In this document: positions 1-13,728 of the stretch, piece after piece | Layout of the letters: every line of letters begins with the position of its first letter | How positions within the stretch are numbered: position 1 is the stretch's first letter | Assembly (NCBI GenBank): GCA_030062745.1 | Contig: CP099846.1 | Location: 24,531,701-24,595,700 of the forward strand | Direction of reading: 5' to 3' | Source: Capitulum mitella | Taxonomy: Eukaryota; Arthropoda; Thecostraca; Pollicipedomorpha; Pollicipedidae | Length of the DNA stretch: 64,000 nt | Position numbers and translations under genes: made by a program | Notes under the pieces: generated by a model | What the model saw: the letters and a program-made list of their open reading frames with translations, nothing else | Database searches by the model: none | Told to the model about the DNA's origin: nothing

Positions 1-1739
<1,739 letters not shown>

Positions 1740-2290
1740 GCTCCCCCACAGCGCGTCGTCCCGGCCGGTGCCCCGGGACAACTGCCGGCCGGAGGCCGGC
1801 AGTCAACAGGTGTCCAGCCGGACCGGGCCGCGTCCCGGCGCCGCACCCACCTCCTCCGGCCGCCGGCCCACCGCCGTGCCGCGTGACCGCCTCCTCTCGC
1901 CGTCCGCACCCCGCTGCGCCATCTCAGAGGGCCGCCCTCACGTCGGCAGCGACGCGCTCCGCTCCGCCGGCCCGACGCCGCCGATGCGAGTCCGCTCCGC
2001 GCGCCGCGACGCTCACGAGTGACGGCGGCGGCGGCGGCGGCCGGCCGGCGCTCCGCCTCCCGACAGGTGGCAGCACCGCGCCGCGGCCGCTATTTCTAAT
2101 AACGCCGACGGCAGACGGATATGAGAGGCGCTTATCACGGCGGTGGACGCGACCTCGCGCGGCCGAAGGCGCTCGGAATCACGGTCACGCCGCGACTTCG
2201 GACGGCGTGTCGGGCGCCGCGGCCGGCGGCGTGGACGGCGCAACGAGGTGGGAACGGTTTGACGCGCCCTCTTGCGCTCAGGTGTTGACG
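1740..2290. other. Orphan CpG-rich island
   Basis: About 550 bp of very GC- and CpG-rich DNA, with a (GGC)n run near 2023-2040, set in AT-rich surroundings. Open frames on both strands are long only because stops are rare in such DNA. It could be a promoter or first exon of a gene whose other exons were not found. Confidence 0.5.
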
Positions 2291-4315
2291 TCAAAAGAGA
2301 CAGGTGATACGGTATGCCCTTGTGTTGTCGGTAAGTAAAGGCTTGCCGAGCACGTTCTGTTACACAACTAAGCACCAATGGGTTGACAACGACCAGACGT
2401 TGCGACATCTACATAGTGCCCTAGTAACTAATGATTTATATGTTCACGAGGTCTTCCATTAATCTTACGAGGAAAATGCTGTTCTGTATCTGGATCCATT
2501 TCATGGCCTGGCATTAAAGCCTGTAACAAGAAGAATGAAATCACACAAATGGTAGTGAAGACGGATCGCCGCGCACCTGCAAACAGCAGCTTCAATCACA
2601 GCGTACAATTTCGCACTATTCTTTATCGAAATTGGTCTTCCTGAATGGTTGAGACAAGGTGGTGATATAAGGATGGAGGATTTTTTCGGACTTATCGCCG
2701 TCATGTTGTGTGTCACACAACATGAAAACGATAGTCCGAGAAATTCCTCCACTCGTAGTGGAGATAGGTCCTCGGATCGATTCCCGAAGCTCGTGCATTG
2801 TTCTGCGCTGAGCGCTCGTTGTGCAAAGTGAATGGAGCTGCTGACCTGTCTGAACTGTGCGCACTTTCTCAGCCGCCAGTTAATACGATAAAAAAGCGAC
2901 TTTAACTTATGCTCATACTGGATGTACTTGTCATATTCTGGAAAGTCTGCCTTTGAAACTCCTTTTGTAGAAGTAGGAATAATGGGCAGGAGTGAAGCAG
3001 AGTTTTGTTGTTGAAACAGGAGTAAGTTTGTTTTCACTTTTCAGTCTGCTGATTCAAACCGAACTTCACACACTTACTGGACTGCATGCTTGCCCTCATC
3101 TACATTCCTACATCCCGTGCCCCACAGCACTCCACTTCCAAAGCCTTCCTTGTTTGCTGTTATTTCCCGAGCGAGCTTCTTATGACTCGAACCCTTAGCT
3201 TGTACCTGACTACAGCTAGCACGCGTGCCAGTAATGCGCAAACGCTTAACACTGGTAAACATTAACGTGTTTTTATGTTAATATGTAGCACTGCGACCAT
3301 CTGAATCTCTGAAAGCAGTGTGTTCGCCTGGCTATGAGACACGACTCAAAGAAATGAAAGATGACCTCGTCATTTCACACGTTGTAAAGCAGATAAAAAC
3401 GCGGTGAAGGTTTATACTCTGGTACTGGCGGAAAACGCGGCGAAGGTTCATACTCTGATGCTGGCTGATGTAACTGAATTCGCATAGAGTACTTCAAAAG
3501 AAGCTGTACTGTATCTATTGCCCGCACATTTCTGTGGAAGTAATTTCATTTTACGAATAAAGAGCGCTACCAACTTTTGAAACGCCATTTACCGGTACCA
3601 TGTTGCTATGTTGGTTTGCATGGGATGTTTGCAGTAGAAGCTTGAAAGAACAAGGGCATCTGTTGATAGTGAAGTAGAAACATGTATTTATAAACAACGT
3701 AGAAAGATAAAAAAATCCTCGACATCCTACGTACAATCATACTGAGGAGATGGCTCAGTTCTGTGAAGGGTATATTATTAGAACAGGTTCGTAAGGGAAA
3801 GGTCAATGAAAGCATCTGTTAAGGCTGCAATGTAATATCAAAGTACAAGAACGTTCCTTTCACTCATTTTCGTTCCTTCACTTTGATCAAAGTTGCCAAT
3901 CAGCTAAAGTATTTACTGAGTAATTTCAGAAGCGCTACTTGCCAACTGCCGAATACATCCTTACCTAATTATTTTGATGTGCGTATGCACAACAGGAACG
4001 CTCATACTGAAGACCTGGCAACGTGAAATGCTTTCCCCCTATACGAGAATCATTACTTACTTTCATTACTTTTCCCACTGAAACAATATAAGTCAGCGGA
4101 CAGCACATGTCTAACCTATGGCGCGAAACATGCCCTGAAAGCAAGCGGCGTCTGAGCGTACCCGAAACGCTTCTTATAAAACAGGTCTTCTTGCACATTC
4201 CTGCCTGAATAATGAACAGCTTTGTCAGAACTGTTACCTTCATTATGACCCATCAGTCGCCACGAATGCACGCTAGCACCATGCATCACGACTCAACACT
4301 TATAAAAATACCCAT
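2291..4315. other. No gene recognised
   Basis: Apart from the hairpin at 2675-2750, only weak frames. A 178-codon minus-strand frame (3037-2501) runs through both hairpin arms and resembles no known family. Confidence 0.55.
2675..2750. repeat. Long hairpin (about 37-bp arms, 1-nt loop)
   Basis: The two halves are near-perfect reverse complements. The inner 11 bp (CATGTTGTGTG against CACACAACATG, 2702-2724) match exactly. The outer parts pair CGGACT with AGTCCG and GGAGGA with TTCCTCC, with a few mismatches. Confidence 0.75.
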
Positions 4316-5153
4316 TGTTGGGTGTTTGCTAACAGCAAGTGAACGGTTCACCAAGCGCCGTTCGTTTCTGTTCGTTTGCGACTTCGCCGCCGGCCGTCCA
4401 GTTCTTTGCGAACGCGCTCCGTTCGCAAACAGTTCGTCAACTGTTCGCGGACGCACACGATTGGACCAGTTGGCAGTTGCACTATCAATGGGTGCTGAAT
4501 GGGTTGGTTTAATTTTCGTAGTTTCGGAATGAAACACAGAATAGTGATTTGGTTTAATTACTAGCAAAATAAGCAAATTTTCGCTTACTTTCCTAGAGCA
4601 CGCGTTCCCAACCGGAGAATTCCCAAGAGGAATACAAAGGTCCCAGGGGAGGAATAGCGGGATGGCCAGATTTTAATCATGTCGCTGTCAGGAAAGATCA
4701 TCGCCCAGGCAGCGCACGTTGCCGCTGGCTGGAAGTGATGTTACCACATGTATTACACAGAGACGTTTGCTACCTCTTTTCTGGTCATGCAGTCTTCAGG
4801 TTTTCTAATCGTCACTTCGGGGCTCAACTTAGTAGCTTGGCTGCCCGCTTGGGCGTCCCAAGCCTTGGCGAGTGCGCACACGATACGCACAGCGAGATCA
4901 ACGCATTTATGTCAGCAGAAGTGAGTGGAATGAAAGGTTCAGACGGTAGGAACACGGCAGCAATAACGCAACACCGCGACGGCCCCGGATGACAAACAAA
5001 AAAAGAAATTGCCATCATTTTACTGTATAGTTTCCTGTTCATCAACTGTTCGTGAACAGGTCTTGTTCGCTTGTGTTCGTTCGCGACTTTGGCCGCCGGC
5101 CGGCAAGCTGTTCACGAGTACGCCTTGTCAGCAAACAGTTCGTTCGCGTTCTT
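4316..5153 (+). mobile_element. Dispersed D element, copy 1 (direct terminal repeats)
   Basis: Both ends carry a related block of about 100-110 bp in the same orientation (4345-4445 and 5048-5153). Each is rich in GTTCGCGAAC/GAACAGTTCG-type short palindromes around a shared CGACTT-GCCGCCGGC centre. The body aligns with the reverse complement of 53750-54140, including CATTCCCAACCGG-like and GAATTCC-AAGAGG blocks near 4606. On the minus strand at about 4780-4915 an open peptide frame aligns without gaps to copy 2. Direct ends suggest a small LTR-like (TRIM-like) unit, but no primer-binding site or polypurine tract was identified. Confidence 0.55.
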
Positions 5154-5472
5154 TTATTAACTGAAATTCGCAGACAGCCAACATTGAAAATGTTCATTGT
5201 CGTTCCTATATTCGGTGTTCACCTGATGTTTCCAAGGGTGCGGAAACTCTTACACAGTTGGGGGGAAGGGGTGCAAAGAAGCATTTTGGACCAATTCTTT
5301 GCAGTCAACGCCCATAGAGCATTTCACACAGCCAGCAGGTGTGTCAATTTCTGGTTAATGATTGAGGGGGAGGGCGAGCCGAGGGCCCGACAACGTAGCC
5401 TCCCCGCAAATGCGGGTCTCTCAACGGATGTAGCCCACTTTATTTCGATGAACGGAAATTTACATGTTTTTT

Positions 5473-5533
5473 GTTACTCTTTACCAAATAAAAAAAATTA
5501 CTTAATTCCCCATGCATATAGGTGCATATATAT

Positions 5534-5575
<42 letters not shown>

Positions 5576-5671
5576 GGATATACGCAATTTTTTGTTTGGT
5601 AAAGAGTATATATATATATATATACTCTTTACCAAATAAAAAAATGTGTACATCTCCATGCATATAGGTAG

Positions 5672-5716
<45 letters not shown>
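5473..5716. repeat. TA-microsatellite cluster with three copies of an inverted/direct unit
   Basis: A unit containing ACTCTTTACCAAATAAAAAA occurs at about 5477 and 5624 in direct orientation and inverted at about 5586-5608, separated by (TA)n tracts. Positions 5595-5636 are a perfect 42-bp palindrome. CCATGCATATAGG follows both direct copies. Confidence 0.85.
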
Positions 5717-5718
<2 letters not shown>

Positions 5719-5952
5719 CAGAAGATAGAAAGATAGACAGAAACATCACTTTATGCTTTATTCTATACTTCCGCCTATCTCTTATCTGTTGCGGCCATTC
5801 TTTTCGTTATTATTGCCCATTTCCTCTCAAAATCGGCAGGAAATATTGGGGGGCCAAACCAGTATTGGGGGCCAAAATCAGCATGGCGGAACAGGGCCCT
5901 CTCAAAAGAATACAAATCGACATCCTTGCTGCTGCTGACAAATCGACAACCA

Positions 5953-6192
5953 AAATCATGCACGATTTTTGCTTCAGAAAGCTCACTGTTATCAGGCAGT
6001 GAACAGTGAGCACCTTATCTGTACAATTACAAACATCAGACGCATGCCATTACTATCCCTTCTGTTTAACAAACATTAAACACAGCAAGCACGTCAACTG
6101 ATTGCTACAAATTTTCAAGCAATTGTCAATCATTTACAAACCAGATGACCGGTGGATGCAGAGCACTGAAGGGATGGAACACTGAAGGGAAG
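5953..6192 (+). repeat. Dispersed E repeat, copy 1
   Basis: About 240 bp that aligns in direct orientation with 57713-57950. Shared words include CTTATCTGT, AACACAGCAAGCAC and CACTGAAG. No ORF or terminal structure was recognised. Confidence 0.6.
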
Positions 6193-6717
6193 TCTGGCGA
6201 TGGCTAAGGTTGACTGTTTGGGAGACCCAAGACATGTCCACACTTCCCTTTTGGCGTTTGGGAGGGGCCATGGCCGAAATAACTCCTTCCAGCATCCCCC
6301 AGTGCTGATTCATGGCACTGACTTTTTATACCAAACAACTCTGACGAAACTGAAAGAGTCGGTGATACGTCACGAAAGCAAAATGTAAATGAATTATAAA
6401 AACACGTTTTAGTGGTTCGTCAGCGGTTCTAGCGAAAGCATGTTTTCAGCTTACGAAGAGCTGAAAAGCTTTCTAGACATCAAAGCAGATTTGCTCCGAC
6501 TTCTGAGTACCCCACCCTTTCGCAACGCAGTTTGCCATTCCACGTCATGCCGAACTGAAAAAAATCGCGGCAGTGTGAAATTGTTAAATTTGAGGAGATC
6601 TTAGCATTGCTGCAACCTAAACATCTCCTGCAAATCCTTACGCAAATAGCGCGACAACGTCTGCGGCAAACCCTTATATTCCCAGCACATAAAGATCAAG
6701 CGAGAATCGCGCAAAAA

Positions 6718-6898
6718 ATGAAGGCCGACTGTTAGTGTAGATAGCTGTTACTTCGTGGGTAACAATTTAATGCATGCGTATTTTACCGGTTATTTCATTC
6801 TGTGTATGTTAGATATAAATGAAGACCGACTGTTAGTGTACGTAGCTGTTACTTCGTGGTTAACAATTTAATGCGCGCGTACTTTACCGGTTATTTCA
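6718..6898. repeat. Two-copy tandem duplication, period 101 bp
   Basis: 6718-6797 and 6819-6898 align closely, both containing CCGACTGTTAGTGTA, TAGCTGTTACTTCGTGG and TTTACCGGTTATTTCA. Confidence 0.85.
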
Positions 6899-7480
6899 GT
6901 CTGCATAAGTGATATACATCAGTCTATATATGTATTTGTTATAGCAATCTGTAAGTACCACACGGCCCGCAGTGCTTGCATGCAGTACCTGTTGGCACGT
7001 TTCTGGCCCGAGGAGCTCGCGGTGTCCCGCAGCGTCCGTCTGGTAACAGCCACCTACTGAGTAAGCGGGCGCCAAATTGGGCTTGGCACAGAATGATGGG
7101 AGGCCAAGAAGTGCATCCGGAGAGCGGTAGCGCACTGTTGAATACAAACAAATGAAGCATGTCGGTCGGAAACATTGCATTTGAACTAGTTGTAAAGGAA
7201 TGTGATCCCATGAAATTAGGGACGTCGTCAGTTGTTTCCCAGCGCACTGAAACGGTTTAAAGAATATTCTTTCTTTTAACGACGGTCACTCGAACCCTGA
7301 ACATTTTCCACTAAACACAGTGGGTGTTTCATAACCCGTTGTGTTTTCCTTTGACGAACTTCGCGTATTTCACGTCCTTGCAAATCACCCTTATCAACAG
7401 ACCCAGGCTTTTATCCATTCAGCGGCTGGCTCCCGTGGTTCTAAGTGTCATTCTTCGCAGGTGTGAGGTCACCCTGAGTC

Positions 7481-7930
7481 CCCGTTTTCCGTGTGCCAGT
7501 TTCCGTCCGCCCTTGCCGTCCGCCTCGTCAGCCGTCCCGCCGTTTCAACGCCGGGCGGAGGTCGGCCCGCGCCGGCCGGCCGCCCACAAACGCCGCCGAC
7601 GGCGTGCTGGCAACCGCCGGCGGCGGCGCCGTCGGCCGCATCGGCGCCGCCGCCGCCGCGTTATGGTCGGCTACTGGGACGAAGCTCGCGGCGCATGGCC
7701 CGGGGGCAGGTCGGAGCTGCGTGCGCGGCGCAGCCGGGCCGGGCGCCGCGGCGCCGGCCGCCGCCACACCTCAGGTCGATCGCGCCCGGCGCGGGCTCGC
7801 CACTGACTTGCGCCGACCCCGTGCCAGGGAGGGAGACGCCCCAGGGGGCCGGCCGCCGCCCCGGCGCGAAACTCAGCGCCCGCTGCTGTGGGTGACCCTC
7901 CGCCGGGCGTCGCCTAGCGGGGTAACGCAG
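7481..7930. other. Orphan CpG-rich island
   Basis: About 450 bp of GC-rich sequence with GCCGGCGGC-like runs and overlapping open frames in several frames. No protein family was recognised. Confidence 0.5.
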
Positions 7931-9632
7931 GAAGCGGCACGACAAAGAACATTTGTTGTATCCAATTGTTGATCATGGTTGTTTTGGCCGCCTGGTCAGG
8001 TCCTCTGCAGAAGCGTAGTGCAGCGGTGTGCAAAGTCGCAACTTTTGCAAAATGCCTGACGGAAAAGTGCCACCGGGTGTCTAAAATGGAGCTAAACCTG
8101 TGGGACCTTCCTTGCGAAACGTGGGCTTCAGTTGCTTTAGTTTTCAACTAGATGAGTCACGTGGCCTCGAAGCGTGCTGGCTTCCCAAGTCCGAAACCAC
8201 CTGCAATAATATTTTGATACTCCCTTCTTTTGGGCGTGGATGCTCCAAGTTTCGGACAACTTGGATGGGAAATGCATGAGCAGTTCATTAACAGGGCCAG
8301 CTGGCGCATTCCCGGCAGGCCATGGCGCAGCACCCGCTGGCGACGACCACGTACGAGGCTGCGTTTCAGTGCCTGTCGGGAACCTGATGTTATAGCAAAC
8401 CGAACATTTTGAGGGCGCTTCGCCTCGACCAGAGGAAATTTCCTTGACTCGTCGGCGAAGATTCAGGCGTAATGCGAAGAAAGTGGAGGTTCTGAGATTC
8501 CATTCCTTCGTATCATTGAAGCCGGCTATCAAAGTAATTCAAATGTGTCCGTATCATCGAAGCCGGACTAACTCGGTATATTTCCTTACTAGGAAGCACA
8601 CTGAAACACTTTCGGACTCTACATGACCACGTTTCATGACGTCTTCATTTCCAGATAACCAACGAACTCGAAAACACGCCTTTATCCTCATCTCAAAGCC
8701 ATTTTTTTTGCTTTCGACCGGATGAGTCCCCGTGTAAAAACGCGTCCAGATTACTGTGCTGAAATACACGTACTATTCTTGGTCTGGACCGTCTGCTCGT
8801 CTCAGCCAGCGGTGGTGAGTTCTCAATAGAAATAATCACCTACAGTCTAAAATTACATTTGTTCTTGATCCTGGCTGTGTCCACCCTTCAAAGCAAACGC
8901 TAGTGGTGAACGAATGGAGGGTCAGACATGCATTCCAGTGCTACAAAGAAAAAAATGAAGAGGTGAGCAGCAAGGCATAACTGCCAGAGCTGTGTTGTGA
9001 TCAATGTCACCAATGTTTGGAAAACAATCTTACTTTCTTTGTCGTGCAAAACGAGTTTTCTGTTAGGTCAAGTTAACAGGGCTGCTATTCCGCACCTCTC
9101 ATACATTTCATGCATGTACGTAGCCTACGGGGGTGACGAGAAAGAAGTGCGCCGCTAGCACGTGATCTCTGCAGTATTTGCATCGCAGTGTGCCTGAGAT
9201 GTGTCTTTAAAGGGGAGTTATGGCCTGCGGGGTGAAGTTTCATGAGTCGGACGACTCCCAAGGCCCAAAAAGGACGATTTATCTGTTTTGCACAATTGTC
9301 ACATGCCATCCAAAGGTGGGGAATAGCTTGACGGATTCGGTTTGCGTTGCATATGCGCTGTTCCAAGACGCAAGTCTAAACATGTTTTCGGTGGCAAACG
9401 TCTAGACAGAGGGCAGAACAAAAACGGGAAAAACGAGAGAAAATGAACCAACGTCATTTTTTAATGAACAGCGTCACAGGGTTAACGCTAAATTTTAGTG
9501 TTCAAGGGGAAGGGGCAGTTCCCCAGCGACTTATTGATGGCTCCTGTTGCACTGTCCTCCAGTCATTGTCGGATTCAAAGTACTTACGCGTCACAAATTC
9601 ATTCGTCATCGCAACACAAAGTCACCTTTTCC

Positions 9633-10854
9633 TTAACCCTATTCGCGGAGGGCTAGACGGTATGGTCGATTCCCGGCAGGGGGGGGGCGGATTCGGCCCC
9701 CCCTGAGATCTCGAGAACTACTTGTCCGATTTCATCGCAACAAACGGCAATCGATTTGCCGTGACGTGAACTACACTTTTATAAAAAGAAAATTTTCAAA
9801 ACTTCGAAATTTGGGGATACAGGGGGCAAAAATGTCAAAATTGGGGGTACTTTTGGACTTTTTGTAACTCCGTTATTTCTGGACCGATTTCAATGAAACT
9901 GACATGAATCGAGAAATGATGGATAGGGCTTTTACCATGGGTCCACAAATCTGAAATTTAGAGAAAATTCATGGGCGTTCACAGGGTTTCAAAAATAGGA
10001 GGATTAGTTTTCTAACAAATGAATGAACAAAAAAGGCAAAAACACTTTTTTGGCTTCTGCTAGTCATGTTATGCTAAAGAAGTAAAAATCGCATCACAAT
10101 GTTTGTATAATGTTAGCATAGGCGGTGCCAGGGACATGAAAAAGGGGGAACTGTCATGGTCACACGTTCTTCAAATCAACTTGTGACCTTTGACCTTAAA
10201 TGACCTCCAGTGACCTTGGGGTCACTTGGAATGATCTCGTGTGCATTTAATATTACCTGTAAACGTTTTCAGTCATTTGAATTCACTCTATTCGAAAAAT
10301 TTCATTTTACGGCTATTGCGATATAGGATACGCGCACTGACATTTTAGGTCATAGCTCCGTGACCTGACCCGATATCAAGCTGAAACTTGGTGCACAAGT
10401 AGAGGGCACCCTTCTACGTCATATATATTCCGGGTTTGGCATTTGAAAAAAACGGCGCCGAAATTATTGCAAAAAAACAAATTTTGACTTTTGACCTTGA
10501 CCTGACCTTGTAAAGTGACCTCAGACAAACAAAATTTTGTGTGCACATTGCCCAACCATTTAGCTATAAATCCATATAAAGTTTTAAGTTCTATCTTAAA
10601 AACTCTGTTTTTGGCAGCCATTTTCCTTTTACCCTCAACAAGGCCAAAAATTGCCTGAGGTGCCTCTCAAAAACGTTGCCTGGCTCCGCTCCTGAGCAAA
10701 GTAGAATTTTGAAATTTTGTCACAGCGCGTAGAAAGAATAGCTAGGAAAAGTCACCAAGTTTCGTGAAGCTGCGTTAAAAAGCCTGGAATTGGTAAACAA
10801 AAACCCGAGGGGGGGCGGCGGATTCAGCCCCCCCCCTGCCGGGAATAGGATTAA
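9633..10854 (+). mobile_element. Non-autonomous piggyBac-like element, family A copy 1
   Basis: A 1,222-bp segment bounded by TTAA on both sides. Ends are near-inverted: TTAACCCTATTCGCGG at the left against TTAATCCTATTCCCGG read inward from the right. Just inside each end sits a G-run/C-run hairpin (about 9678-9704 and 10808-10839). The interior has no long ORF, is AT-rich, and carries at least ten TGACCT/AGGTCA hexamers. A second copy lies inverted at 55784-56997. The TTAA flanks and CCC-starting ends point to piggyBac-type mobilisation; no transposase is present, so it is MITE-like. Confidence 0.8.
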
Positions 10855-13611
10855 TACCCGCACGGTTGTGTTCAGTTTTGCGTGGGAGCAGTTTTTAGCC
10901 CTTGCCAGTATTCGCCATTTGGTTTCCTCCGATAGTATGAGTGAGGTGGTAAGACCCCCAACTCCAATCATGTCCAAACTTGATGCCCAAAAGGTGCCAT
11001 TGATGCCCAGCGACGCAACAAAAGAAGACGTGTATTGGATATCGCTCTTTTGGGTGTACAGTGGTACCAGGTATAACTTTTTTGATAGCATTCTTTGGCA
11101 ATAATATCCACTATAACAGGGGTGCCCATTACAACTCCTTTAATCACACAGTGGACTTGGCTGCAACCCCAAAGGTCATGTCAATGCATTCTGGTTTACA
11201 TTAAATTTTATGGGGCGTAATCTACAGGGTGCTTTTGAGGGCCTGACTGAAAAAAGGCCTAGGCTGAAACTGCTGCCACTGTAAAAAGTGGCGCTTTCCA
11301 CAACTTCCGGACCGCTCTGAGATCATTTTAGTCAAAAGGTTAGTGATCTCGGTTCAGGATTTTGGCCTAAGAGCAAGCACTTAGCCAGGATTGTCGTAAG
11401 AAGGGGAGGGGGACGGCGGCAAATGTCAATTTTTGTCATATGCCGCTGGCATATGACGAAACTTATAGGAAAAACACTAGTTTTATGTAAATGACCTCAT
11501 ATTCAGCCCACAGAAATACATACAACGTTTGCTTTTGCAGCATTTATATGATTATTATTCCGTAATTGTGCGGAATCGCTATATATCTAGTGTAGACCGC
11601 TTGGCTCAGGAGTGGGGGCATGACTCTCACGCCCCCCTTGTCTACGTACCTGCCTAGGATGACCATAAGTGGCCCACGTACATGAATCCGAATAGCACTG
11701 AGTGCTGTAACACACTTCAAGCATTTGCTGCACGATGGCGACTGTCGTCGTTCCATGATTTCTTCTTGACTAGTGAGCCGGCGAGGTACTGACCTCAAAT
11801 TCTGAGAGATTACATAACAGGTTTCAAATTCAGTTGCGCACAATTTCAAAACGATCGGATCATTCGTGGTAGAGCAGTTTGCGATAAACGTCTGATTGCA
11901 TTACGTCACAGAATCCCATGATTTAATTGCTGGAGTGCATCGGACCTCACTCTTTGCTGGAGCGCGTTGCCAAACGTCAGCTATTTCTGTGTTTCTGTCC
12001 GTTGGCGCCAAGGCACTCCGTCCATTCCCGTTTTGTCACGCTTTCTGTTAAGCCTACGGCTGCACGGGAATGAAAACACTAAACAATGCATGCAATCAAT
12101 TTCCATTTGGATCGTGCGTCGAACCTTGTGTACAATGATATAGATCTTCAGTGCCCTGGACCTATCATTTCACTCAGTTTCCGGCAGGACTGGGAACCCC
12201 AGCCACAAAAAAAACAAAATGCGAAAGGTACTGACCTCTGATATCGCACGAACGCACGCACGCACGTAACACACAGCTCGCACAGTTCTGACTTTCACAG
12301 CGAAGAGCCACAGTCAATCGAAACAGTATTGCGGCAGACTAAACATTCTTCAGGCATTCTTTACACGTCACCAGTAGGAGTCCTTGTGGTGCGCATGACG
12401 AGCTAGCACTGCTTCAGTGATGTTGCTGTTACTTCACGTTCGTCTATGCATTTCGCAGTACAAGAGATTTATTTGCCTATTTCGGTGTTTTATATTCGAA
12501 GATGTGTAGGTTGCAACGTCACGTTGGTCAGTTCACAATACACATTACAAGGTCGCACCCTCCCATGATATTGTGCATTGCCATTACTGAAGGGTTCTCG
12601 AACAACCGTTGAAAAATATGTCTAAGAGCGAACGCGTTACTCCTTCCATAGTTTCGTGGAAGAGACAGTTTGAAAGCTGACGTATTGCAAATGCATATGA
12701 TAAACATGTTAAGAATTGTGCTATCTTCTGATTAAAAATTCATGATTCGTGTCCAGTGATCGCGAAATTTTTAGCTCTCAGGAACCGGTGTGGTCCGGAC
12801 ATGCCACGCCGGGCCAGGCCGGCCGCTCACTTTGATTTTTTGTTTATCATTCAAGTAAGATTCACCAGACCTTCGGCCTCGCTGGTATTTGGTATACGGA
12901 TATGAATGAGCCTCCGAGACTGCATCACTACTCTTATTATTTCCTTCTTTTCCATTAACGATTTTAGGAGTCCAACATTAAAGCCCTCATGGACCATGTT
13001 TTGCAAAAATGGTCATTGGTATAATTTGCAAGGGAAGCCTGATCTCGTAGCTTTTGTGGCAAAGCCACATCGCACTCGTTACTAATAAGCATACGTGAAC
13101 GCTATCTCTCTGCTTCTCCAAAAGACGCAACAGATGGCAATCATATATTTACACAACATAAAATTACCAGCCCAATGACATTTTGGCGGCCTTAGATGCA
13201 TGCACGATCACGTCATGAATTCACCGTTATGACTCCTTCCCCACTGCGAATCCCAAGCCAACAGAAATATATAACCATTGTGGGATATGTGTGGTGAGGT
13301 ATGCTAAGTAATCTTTGGTGCCTGAAAAGCACGCGTGCAGGCCTAGATATGTTCTGCAGGGGAAGTGAGCAGAGACACTAGCCTAAAGCGTTCACACACG
13401 AGGCTACATGCACGGTGTGTGGACATATCCTTCAAGTTGCTCTTCACTGTCATTGCCACGACCATTGCACGACGTGGCCATTGCACCACGTGACTACCTT
13501 GGTGCAAAATGATCACAAAATGTCACAGCGAAAGTAACGGACGGATACATCAGTCAGCTTCCAGTCGCTGATGCAGGTACCACAAATTTCAACGAGCATG
13601 GCACACAACCA
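10855..13611. other. IFT20 downstream region
   Basis: No ORF of interest. The far right part may hold the IFT20 3' UTR. 11818-11888 resembles 29103-29173 (about two thirds identical), a possible faint dispersed repeat. Confidence 0.5.
11435..11457. repeat. Short perfect inverted repeat
   Basis: GTCATATGCC, a 3-nt loop, then GGCATATGAC. No poly-T run follows it, so it is not read as a terminator. Confidence 0.5.
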
Positions 13612-13728
13612 TCACTTCTGCGACACAAACTCTTCTATTAACTGTTCCTGGTCTGCCTGCACTTTGAGCAAGGACTCATACTCCACCCGGAGCCTCTCCA
13701 ATTCCATTTTTTTCTCAGTGATCAAGCT
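13612..13728 (-). CDS. IFT20: IFT20 exon 3 (coding, terminal)
   Basis: Codes residues 97-134, starting [17 protein letters not shown], and ends in TGA at 13614-13612. The acceptor is TTGCAG just above 13728. Intron 2 is 13729-14404 (676 nt). Confidence 0.95.
   Translation of the reverse strand, partial: SLITEKKMELERLRVEYESLLKVQADQEQLIEEFVSQK

Larger units (their letters stand above)
6193..9632. other. No gene recognised outside the tandem repeat and CpG island
   Basis: Besides 6718-6898 and 7481-7930, mixed-composition intergenic DNA with no coding or RNA signal. Confidence 0.55.

Noticed and set aside
2501-3037. 178-codon minus-strand frame
   Set aside because: No recognisable domain, runs through a non-coding hairpin, and no splice or promoter support.
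3180-3200. GACTCGAACCC read as a minus-strand tRNA T-arm (also near 7288)
   Set aside because: The arms flanking the TTCGAGT loop do not pair and no cloverleaf can be drawn.
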